This document shows positions 1 to 5,263 of a stretch of 6,102 nucleotides of DNA, piece by piece. The DNA comes from Clostridia bacterium. GTDB lineage: Bacteria > Bacillota > Clostridia > Oscillospirales > CAG-272. The stretch lies in assembly GCA_017518025.1 (NCBI GenBank), contig JAFWWR010000279.1, positions 1-6,102 on the forward strand. The letters run 5' to 3'. A program made the translations under genes and the position numbers. The notes below the pieces were generated by a model. That model was not told where the DNA came from and ran no database searches. It saw nothing but the letters and a program-made list of their open reading frames with translations. The number at the start of each line of letters is the position of its first letter. Within the stretch, counting starts at the first letter, position 1.

Positions 1-1348
1 AGAGGCGGGAGAGCTGCCCGAGGAGGAGGACGAGTTCGAGGAGACGCCATATCTGGAGATGGACAGAGCGGAAAAGCTCAACGCCCGGTCCAAAGTGACG
101 CTCTGGTTGGCCGTCGCGATACTGGTGCTCGGACTTCTGGGGGTCGGCGCAGCCGTGTGGATGTTCATATCAAAGAAATACGACTACCTCATCACGGGGC
201 TCTCCTCCATGGCGGTGATCGCCGTCTCCTTCATCGTATTCGCGGTGCGGGGCAATCAGAGGATCACCGTCAGATCCATAATCGAAAAATGGGGCGCCAC
301 GTCCTTCGACGATCTTGAAGAAGCCATCGGAAAAACCGTGGAAAAGCGTAATGAATACCGCCAGGCCGCGGAGGAATTCAAAAAAGCCGGGGACGCTCTC
401 CGTGCCGCGCAGACTCTGGCGGTGGGATCCAGAGCGGAGCTCGAGCGGGTGGGCGAGGAACTGGGCCTCGACGCCTCCCTGTTCCCGGAAACCTCCGACA
501 GAGACCTGCTTCAGGTGGTGAAGACCGTATCCGAGAAGAGCCGCGAGGCGATCGCGTCCCTTGAGGAAGAGCGGACGCTGCTGAAGGGCAAGCTCTCCGT
601 GATGGAAGAGATAAAGGACGACCTCGACCCGGCGGAGCTTGACAGAAAATTCGCCGAGATCATTGCGACTCCCGCGGGAGAACGGGCGCAGGCAATGAAC
701 GCCGCGGAAATAAAGGAGACGGAGCGGAAGAGGCAGTTCTGCCACCTGAGCGTCAACGAAATGGAGAAGAAGGAGCACGAGCTGGAGCGCACCCTGGCGG
801 TGCTGAAAGCCACTACCGCGTCCCCGTCGGAGACTGCGGAGAGGATCGAGGAGCTGAACTCCCGCATCGAAAATCTCAAAAGATGCCACGACGCCTACGT
901 CACGGCTTACGAAACGCTGCAGAAGGCGGGCGACAACATCCGCTCGGGCATCCTGCCGAGGATCACCGAAAACGCGTCCGCCATGATGAGTTCCATCTCC
1001 GGCGGCAAGTACGGCTCGCTGTCCGTGTCGCCGAAGTTCGAGATGTTCTACGACGCGGGCGACGCCGGCACGAGAGAGGTGGACTTCATGTCCTCGGGCA
1101 CCGGCGACGCGGCGTATCTCTCGCTGAGGTTGGCGCTCATCAAGGCGCTGTTCGAGGGCAACGGCGGAGATCTGCCCCCCGTAGTCTTCGACGAGAGCTT
1201 CTCGCGGCTCGACGAGGTGAGGCTGGGGCAGGCGCTGAAGATCCTGTCCTCCGACTCCTTCGGGCTGCAGACTCTGCTTTGTACCTGCCGCAGGCAGGAG
1301 TCCGACACGGCGGAGAAGTACAGGGCGAAAAGGATAACTCTGGGTTAA
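1..1348 (+). CDS. YhaN/Rad50-like AAA (ABC-type) ATPase with membrane hairpin, C-terminal part (5' partial)
   Basis: The frame is open from base 2, so the gene starts upstream. The ATG at 59 is not a credible start: its GGAG lies only one base away and coding sequence continues above it. Counting from that Met, two hydrophobic segments (residues 13-37 and 44-63) form a membrane hairpin. Charged, Glu/Lys/Arg-rich coiled coil follows (about 78-290), then the C-terminal ATPase lobe. That lobe has an ABC signature, SSGTGDAAYLSLRLAL (345-360), and a Walker B, VVFDES, with D378 and catalytic E379. The Walker A half must lie off the left edge. SbcC/Rad50/YhaN-type proteins are ATP-driven DNA-handling or repair machines, often paired with an SbcD/YhaO nuclease; that partner is not visible here. 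The usual switch histidine ('TCH') reads CTCRRQ, with R411 in its place. ABC-type family is clear; the YhaN-like label rests on the membrane hairpin and end motifs. Confidence 0.85.
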   Translation, partial: EAGELPEEEDEFEETPYLEMDRAEKLNARSKVTLWLAVAILVLGLLGVGAAVWMFISKKYDYLITGLSSMAVIAVSFIVFAVRGNQRITVRSIIEKWGATSFDDLEEAIGKTVEKRNEYRQAAEEFKKAGDALRAAQTLAVGSRAELERVGEELGLDASLFPETSDRDLLQVVKTVSEKSREAIASLEEERTLLKGKLSVMEEIKDDLDPAELDRKFAEIIATPAGERAQAMNAAEIKETERKRQFCHLSVNEMEKKEHELERTLAVLKATTASPSETAERIEELNSRIENLKRCHDAYVTAYETLQKAGDNIRSGILPRITENASAMMSSISGGKYGSLSVSPKFEMFYDAGDAGTREVDFMSSGTGDAAYLSLRLALIKALFEGNGGDLPPVVFDESFSRLDEVRLGQALKILSSDSFGLQTLLCTCRRQESDTAEKYRAKRITLG

Positions 1349-1375
1349 GACGACCCCGCAAAAACAAAGGAAAGA

Positions 1376-1381
1376 GAGGTG
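1376..1381 (+). promoter_or_regulatory. Ribosome binding site deciding the GTG start at 1388
   Basis: GAGGTG at 1376-1381 is an excellent Shine-Dalgarno match, six bases before the GTG at 1388. The in-frame GTG at 1379 overlaps this site, so it is less likely as the start. It could use the poorer AAAGG at 1366-1370, eight bases upstream. Confidence 0.6.
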
Positions 1382-1387
1382 TCGGGC

Positions 1388-2680
1388 GTGAAAAAGCAGC
1401 CGGTATTCGACAGAAAATATCTGAAGCGCGTCGCTCTTTGGGTAGCCGTGTCACTGCTGTCCCTCGGCACGGTCATATATTTCGGTTACCACATCATCTC
1501 GGCGTTCCGGCGGAACGCGGACATGACCTTCGCCCGCCGCACGACTCTGGAAAACACGGTGACCTGCGACGGCTACGTCATGCGGACCGAGACTCCCATC
1601 GGGTCCGGCGGCGCGGAAGCCGGAAGTCTCTCCTCCGCCCTTGAGGACGGAGAAAAGGTCAAGGCGTCCGAAAAGGTGGCGGACCTCTATTCCGTCTCCT
1701 CTCCCGACGTCCAGTCGAAGCTCGCATCCATTGACAGACAGATCGCCATGCTGGAGAGCAGCAGGACCGTGTCCGTCGTCACCGGCGACACGGGATCCCT
1801 TGACGACAGCATCTTCACCACCGTGACCGAGATGCGCCGCGCCTCGGAAGCGGGCAATCTCGGGCGCGAGGCGTCCCTGTACTCCGACCTGTTCCTGAAA
1901 ATGAAAAAACGCGGCGTCATCACCGGCGAGATCACCGATTTCGACGTGAAGATCGCCGAGCTGACGGCGCGGAAGGAAGAGCTGCGCGCCTCTCTCGGCA
2001 CCCTGCTCGGCACCGTGACCGCGCCCGCGTCGGGATACTACTATTCCCGGTGCGACGGCTATGAGGAGATATTCTCCGCCGACAAGATCGACACCCTGAC
2101 CGTGGCGTCGTTCCGCGACCTGATCAAGTCGGAGCCGTCTCCCCCGGCGGGAGCGGACGCGGGAAAGATCGTCACGAGCTTCAAGTGGTACCTCTGCTGT
2201 CCCATGAGCGCCGAGGACGCCGGGCGGGTGAAGGCCCGCTATGAGAGATCCCCGTCGGTGCCCCTGCGCGTCACCATGCAGAACAACGCGGACGTGCCTC
2301 TGGACATGAAAGTATACAACATCGTCACCTCCGGGGACGACGGCCTTGTGATCCTCGAATGCGGCGAGGTGCGGGAGGGATTCGACTTCACTCGCCTCCA
2401 GTCCGTGAGGATCGTCACCGACGAGGTGACCGGGTTCAGCGTGCCTGTCTCGTCCGTCAGGATGAAGGACGGGAAGATGGGCGTGTTCGTGCTGGATCAG
2501 GTGACGGTGGAGTTCCGCAGGATCGAGGTCATCGGCGAGAACGGCGGCAACTACCTCTGCCGCGACGTGTCCTCCGAGGAGGTAGACGACCCATCCGAAT
2601 GGCTCGGGCAGAACGACCTCATCATAATAGGCGGCACGGGGATCCGCGAGGGGATGACGTACCATCCTCCGAAGAGTTGA
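1388..2680 (+). CDS. HlyD-like membrane-fusion (periplasmic adaptor-type) protein
   Basis: I prefer the GTG start at 1388 (430 residues), placed by GAGGTG; the in-frame GTG at 1379 would add three residues. A short basic N-terminus (KKQPVFDRKYLKR) precedes one membrane segment (about 15-37), so most of the protein should lie outside the cell. Next comes a barrel-sandwich/lipoyl-like half (TVTCDGYVMRTETP, then LEDGEKVKASEKVADLYS near 85-102). A helical hairpin follows (about 107-205), then the second sandwich half (TVTAPASGYYYS) and a beta-rich C-terminal domain (VPVSSVRMKDGKMGVFVLD). This order is typical of HlyD-type adaptors. In Gram-positive bacteria they usually work with an ABC exporter, but none is encoded here. 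It starts 39 bases after the ATPase gene and ends 12 bases before yggS, so all three are probably co-transcribed. Similar 'putative membrane fusion proteins' sit beside division clusters in Clostridia; their role is not established. Confidence 0.8.
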   Translation: MKKQPVFDRKYLKRVALWVAVSLLSLGTVIYFGYHIISAFRRNADMTFARRTTLENTVTCDGYVMRTETPIGSGGAEAGSLSSALEDGEKVKASEKVADLYSVSSPDVQSKLASIDRQIAMLESSRTVSVVTGDTGSLDDSIFTTVTEMRRASEAGNLGREASLYSDLFLKMKKRGVITGEITDFDVKIAELTARKEELRASLGTLLGTVTAPASGYYYSRCDGYEEIFSADKIDTLTVASFRDLIKSEPSPPAGADAGKIVTSFKWYLCCPMSAEDAGRVKARYERSPSVPLRVTMQNNADVPLDMKVYNIVTSGDDGLVILECGEVREGFDFTRLQSVRIVTDEVTGFSVPVSSVRMKDGKMGVFVLDQVTVEFRRIEVIGENGGNYLCRDVSSEEVDDPSEWLGQNDLIIIGGTGIREGMTYHPPKS

Positions 2681-2692
2681 CGGGAGAAAAAC

Positions 2693-3394
2693 ATGACAGA
2701 GAGAGAATACGAAATAAGCGAAAATTATAAGAGAGTGACCTCCATGATCGGCGAGGCCGTCGCGCGGCGCGGCGGCGGCGACGTGACGCTGCTCGGCGCC
2801 ACAAAGACCGTTCCCGCCGAGGACGTGCTCTTCGCCGCCTCTCTCGGGCTGCGCGTCGCCGGAGAGAACAAGCCGCAGGAGTTCAGGGACAAGTACGGTC
2901 TGCTCGCCCCCGTCCTGGACTATCAGTTCATCGGCCATCTCCAGCGCAACAAGGCGAAATACGTGGTGGGAAGCGCGACCCTGATCCACTCCGTGGACTC
3001 CCTCCGCCTCGCCGAAGAGATCGACCGGCTGGCAAAAGCGCGGGGGACCGTCCAGGACGTTCTGATGGAGATAAACATCGGCCGCGAGGAGTCGAAAAGC
3101 GGATTCCTCCCGGAAGACGTCTCCGGGATCATCGACGAATTCGGCAAATTTTCCTCTCTCAATCTGCGCGGGATCATGACGATGGCGCCGGTTTGCGAAA
3201 AAAAAGACGATTACAGAAAATATTTTCAAGAAACTTATACGATTTTTATTGACATTTATCAAAAAAAATCGCATAATATAGGTGATACCATTTTATCCAT
3301 GGGTATGAGCGACAGTTTCGTCGAAGCCATCGAGGAGGGCTCCACCCTCGTGAGAGTGGGGAGCGCTATATTCGGGCGTCGCGTCTACCCGTGA
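2693..3394 (+). CDS. yggS: YggS/YlmE family pyridoxal-phosphate homeostasis protein (PLPBP)
   Basis: The 233-residue protein has the usual length of this single-domain TIM-barrel family, which resembles the N-terminal domain of alanine racemase. It binds pyridoxal 5'-phosphate and helps balance vitamin B6 and amino-acid pools, without a known catalytic reaction. Landmarks in order are LLGATKTVP with K38 as the expected PLP lysine, GENKPQEF, FIGHLQRNK, IHSVDSLRLAEEI, EINIGREESKSGF, LRGIMTMAP, and the C-terminal SMGMSDSFVEAIEEGSTLVR followed by VGSAIFGRRVYP, which contacts the phosphate. The more usual WHFIG reads YQFIG here. ATG 2693 is preceded by GGGAG at 2682-2686, six bases away. In B. subtilis the orthologue ylmE stands directly before sepF, as here. 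Codons over about 3196-3300 switch abruptly to AT-rich synonyms and contain a probable promoter for the genes downstream. The reading frame and conserved motifs stay intact through that patch. Confidence 0.95.
   Translation: MTEREYEISENYKRVTSMIGEAVARRGGGDVTLLGATKTVPAEDVLFAASLGLRVAGENKPQEFRDKYGLLAPVLDYQFIGHLQRNKAKYVVGSATLIHSVDSLRLAEEIDRLAKARGTVQDVLMEINIGREESKSGFLPEDVSGIIDEFGKFSSLNLRGIMTMAPVCEKKDDYRKYFQETYTIFIDIYQKKSHNIGDTILSMGMSDSFVEAIEEGSTLVRVGSAIFGRRVYP
3249..3277 (+). promoter_or_regulatory. Probable sigma-A promoter inside yggS, reading toward sepF
   Basis: TTGACA at 3249-3254 is a perfect -35 hexamer. After a 17-base spacer comes CATAAT at 3272-3277, five of six matches to the -10 consensus. 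Transcription would start near 3284, giving sepF a leader of about 160 bases. AT-rich sequence with T- and A-runs upstream (about 3211-3248) could act as an UP element. The site lies within codons of yggS, so it serves two functions. The assignment is from sequence only; I infer that it drives sepF and the rest of the division block. Confidence 0.7.
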
Positions 3395-3422
3395 TTTCCA
3401 TGCGTTAAATCCAAAGTATAAA
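3395..3422 (+). promoter_or_regulatory. Weak candidate promoter in the yggS-sepF gap
   Basis: TTTCCA (3395-3400, four of six) and TATAAA (3417-3422, five of six) are separated by 16 bases, in an AT-rich 50-base gap. A start near 3429 would leave the sepF Shine-Dalgarno GGAGG (3432-3436) almost at the 5' end of the message. This is much weaker than the promoter inside yggS, and the AT-rich leader may simply keep the sepF start site unfolded. Confidence 0.25.
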
Positions 3423-3444
3423 TTTATTTTCGGAGGCTTTTATT

Positions 3445-3984
3445 ATGGGACTTATGGACAGGATCAAGAACGTTACCGGAGGATCGGGCGGATACAAAGA
3501 CGATTTTGACGACAATTACTACGACAATTTCGACGATTTCGGGGGAGATATCGAGGACGATCCCGGCGCCGGAATGGGTGGTATGAATCAGACCAATATC
3601 GGCAACATGGGCAACGCCGGCCCCATCGGCGGACCTATGGGAGGCATCAGTCTCTCCGGTTCCGGCTCCGCGCTTGAGATGAAGGTCGTGAAGCCCCAGC
3701 AGTTCGACACCGTGACTCAGATCGCTGATCATCTTCTCAACAAGCGTACCGTCGTACTTAACCTCGAAAACACCAACAAAGAGACCGCTCGCCGCCTTAT
3801 CGACTTCTTGTCCGGCGTGGCCTACTCCATAGACGGCTCCATCAAGAAGATCGCGTCCAACGCCTACGTTATCACACCGAGCAACGTTGACGTCGGCGAC
3901 GCTCAGCTTCGTGTCGCCCGTCAGAAGGATCCGGAACCGGAGCCGGAAGAAGCTCCCGAATCCGACGTATTCCCGGAATTCTGA
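3445..3984 (+). CDS. sepF: SepF, cell division protein, FtsZ membrane anchor
   Basis: SepF binds the C-terminal tail of FtsZ, forms rings or arcs, and tethers the division ring to the membrane. The 179-residue protein shows all expected parts. Residues 1-12 (MGLMDRIKNVTG) form the amphipathic membrane helix. A flexible linker is first Asp/Tyr/Phe-rich (about 18-40) and then Gly/Met-rich (about 41-76). The SepF core (about 77-151) contains VKPQQFD, IADHLLNKRTVVLNLE, ARRLIDFLSGVAYSIDGSI, KKIASNAYVITPSNVDV. An unusual acidic Pro/Glu tail (162-179, PEPEPEEAPESDVFPEF) follows. ATG 3445 has GGAGG at 3432-3436, eight bases away, a strong initiation site. The gene sits between yggS and yggT, the standard neighbours. 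It probably has its own promoter within the end of yggS, which would fit a need for higher expression than the genes upstream. Confidence 0.96.
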   Translation: MGLMDRIKNVTGGSGGYKDDFDDNYYDNFDDFGGDIEDDPGAGMGGMNQTNIGNMGNAGPIGGPMGGISLSGSGSALEMKVVKPQQFDTVTQIADHLLNKRTVVLNLENTNKETARRLIDFLSGVAYSIDGSIKKIASNAYVITPSNVDVGDAQLRVARQKDPEPEPEEAPESDVFPEF

Positions 3985-4007
3985 TCTGATAACAAAAAAT
4001 GACAATC

Positions 4008-4063
4008 GGACCGCTCCGACGCGTGTATTATACAAACCGTATATAAAGGGCGTCGGAGCGTCC
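4008..4063 (+). repeat. Long imperfect inverted repeat (stem-loop) between sepF and yggT
   Basis: CGCTCCGACGC (4012-4022) pairs perfectly with GCGTCGGAGCG (4050-4060). Beyond one bulged C (4011 or 4012), GGA (4008-4010) pairs with TCC (4061-4063). The 27-base AT-rich loop (4023-4049) can pair further: TATTATAC (4026-4033) against GTATATA (4039-4045), with one bulge, around AAACC. No T-run follows on the + strand (TCTGTTTC), so it is not a standard intrinsic terminator. On the - strand a T6 run lies about eight bases past the stem, but no - strand gene needs it. It could be an attenuator, an mRNA-end stabiliser, an inefficient terminator or a protein-binding dyad. The structure is certain at sequence level; its role is open. 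Confidence 0.75.
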
Positions 4064-4071
4064 TCTGTTTC

Positions 4072-4076
4072 AGGAG
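4072..4076 (+). promoter_or_regulatory. Ribosome binding site for the TTG start of yggT
   Basis: AGGAG ends ten bases before TTG 4087, a slightly long but usable spacing. The GTG at 4082 is better spaced but out of frame and stops after eight codons. The next in-frame start, GTG 4114, has no Shine-Dalgarno and would shorten the N-terminal helix region. This supports a rare TTG start and probably modest translation. Confidence 0.5.
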
Positions 4077-4086
4077 CATTAGTGAT

Positions 4087-4359
4087 TTGGCTCTTCTGTA
4101 TGTACTGAGTTTAGTGAAAAATACCGTGAGGGTACTCCTCCTTGTCGTCGAGATCCTCATGTTTTGCCGCGCGATCGTGAGCTGGCTGCCGGTGAACGAG
4201 GACAGCGCCCTCGTCCGTTTTCTCGTGGGGACGACGGAGATCTTCATCACGCCCGTACGGGTGCTGTTCGACAAGTTCGGCTGGTTTGAGGGCTTTCCTC
4301 TCGATATGCCCTTTTTCTTTACGTTTATGGTGTTAATACTGATCCGCATCTTTTTGTGA
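4087..4359 (+). CDS. yggT: YggT/YlmG family small integral membrane protein
   Basis: The protein is 90 residues with two membrane segments (about 13-35 and 72-90), the usual size and topology of the family. The signature end of the first segment reads FCRAIVSWLPVNED, and FITPVRVLFDKF follows in the loop, matching the conserved R-x-x-x-S-W and T-P-h-R patterns. YggT/YlmG proteins are conserved in bacteria and plastids and are linked by gene context and some genetics to division, osmotic behaviour or nucleoid placement; no biochemical activity is settled. Translation probably begins at TTG 4087. The gap from sepF is 102 bases and holds the stem-loop, so expression may be reduced relative to sepF. 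The stop TGA lies 30 bases before ylmH. Confidence 0.9.
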   Translation: MALLYVLSLVKNTVRVLLLVVEILMFCRAIVSWLPVNEDSALVRFLVGTTEIFITPVRVLFDKFGWFEGFPLDMPFFFTFMVLILIRIFL

Positions 4360-4389
4360 CGCGGGTCGGACGTCGGATTTGATCGGGAT

Positions 4390-5238
4390 ATGGCTGAAGA
4401 TACTGTTAGTCTGATAAGCGCCCGCGCGGCGGAGCTCGCCGGAAGAAGCGCGAATTCCTTCGAGGCGGGCAGATTTCTTTCCCCTGCGGAGCAGGCGGTG
4501 TTTTTCCGCGCCGTCGCAGGTCTCGGCTCCGATCATCTCTTGAGATGCTTTTTCTTCGGAGGATGCCGCGGCGCCGAAAGGCGTGCCGCGGTTTTTTTCC
4601 CGGAATGGGCGGATCTGTCGGACGCGCCGCCGGTCTTGCCGGGGTGCGATCTGTTCTCCCCGGAGAGGGAGGAATACTTCGCCCGGGTCATGGGCGACTA
4701 CGGCGGAGACGAGATCACGGGCATCGCCGCCCTGAGGATCGAGGGGAGCGGGTACAGACAGCTCGGCCACCGCGATTACATGGGCTCGATCCTTGCGGCG
4801 GGGGTGGACCGCTCCGTCGTCGGGGACATCGTCCCGGAAGGGGACTTTTCCGCGCGGGTGTTCGTCTCCCGGGAGATAGCTCCCTATCTTGCGGCAAACC
4901 TCGACCGGATCGGCAGCGACAAGGTGACCGTCACGGAGACGGAGACTCCCGCGGACTTCGTGATCGAGAAGAAATACGAAACCGGGACGGCCGTCGCGGC
5001 GTCCCTGCGGCTGGACGCGGTGATCGGCGCCGTGGCGGATCTCGGAAGAAACGACGCCCGCGAGGCGGTGGAAGGCGGACGGTGCTCCGTGAACTATCTG
5101 ACGGAGCTGAAAGCCGACCGCCAGATAAAGGAGGGGGACGTGATCTCCCTCAAAGGATTCGGAAAGATCGTGACGGGACCCGTCACCGGGACGACCAGGA
5201 GCGGCAAGCTCCGGGTCGAATACAAAAAGTACATCTGA
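4390..5238 (+). CDS. ylmH: YlmH family S4-domain RNA-binding protein
   Basis: The 282-residue protein is slightly longer than B. subtilis YlmH (about 257). The N-terminal part shows FLSPAEQAVFF (29-39), FFGGCRGAERRAAVFFPEW (55-73) and GHRDYMGSILAAGVDRSVVG (126-145), the hallmark of the family, followed by GDIV. The S4 RNA-binding fold occupies about 206-265 (LRLDAVI, RNDAREAVEGGRCSVN, IKEGDVISLKGFGKI). Work on the B. subtilis protein places it on stalled large ribosomal subunits, related to RqcP in ribosome rescue; I recall this from the literature and the sequence only shows RNA binding. ATG 4390 is the first start in frame after the yggT stop, but it has no good Shine-Dalgarno (only GGA near 4375-4377, or GGGA touching the start). 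Translation may depend on coupling to yggT, 30 bases upstream in the same frame. Confidence 0.93.
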   Translation: MAEDTVSLISARAAELAGRSANSFEAGRFLSPAEQAVFFRAVAGLGSDHLLRCFFFGGCRGAERRAAVFFPEWADLSDAPPVLPGCDLFSPEREEYFARVMGDYGGDEITGIAALRIEGSGYRQLGHRDYMGSILAAGVDRSVVGDIVPEGDFSARVFVSREIAPYLAANLDRIGSDKVTVTETETPADFVIEKKYETGTAVAASLRLDAVIGAVADLGRNDAREAVEGGRCSVNYLTELKADRQIKEGDVISLKGFGKIVTGPVTGTTRSGKLRVEYKKYI

Positions 5239-5263
5239 TTCTTTATTCGGAAAGGAGTTCACC

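Noticed and set aside
59..61. ATG as the start of the ATPase gene
   Set aside because: The frame is open to the left edge with sensible protein sequence, GGAG is only one base from the ATG, and the family needs an N-terminal Walker A half that is not in the window.
170..889. 239-codon open frame on the - strand
   Set aside because: It is antisense to the coiled-coil part of the ATPase; Leu/Arg/Gly-rich translation typical of an antisense shadow.
883..1644. 253-codon + strand frame overlapping the ATPase end and HlyD-like start
   Set aside because: Very Arg/Gly/His-rich translation with no motif, and it crosses two real genes in another frame.
1451..3274. 607-codon open frame on the - strand
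   Set aside because: It lies antisense to the HlyD-like gene and yggS, both well supported. Its composition (many His, Arg, Gly, Asp) is that of a mirror frame in GC-rich DNA, and no known motif appears.
3999..4031. Promoter for yggT from ATGACA (3999-4004) and TATTAT (4026-4031)
   Set aside because: The spacer is 21 bases, too long for a sigma-A promoter, and TATAAA at 4042 has no -35 partner.
4008..4070. Rho-independent terminator after sepF
   Set aside because: The stem is strong but is followed by TCTGTTTC, without a U-tract, and the loop is 27 bases. I keep it as a stem-loop of unknown role.
4082..4108. GTG 4082 as the yggT start
   Set aside because: It is out of frame with yggT and reaches a stop after eight codons.
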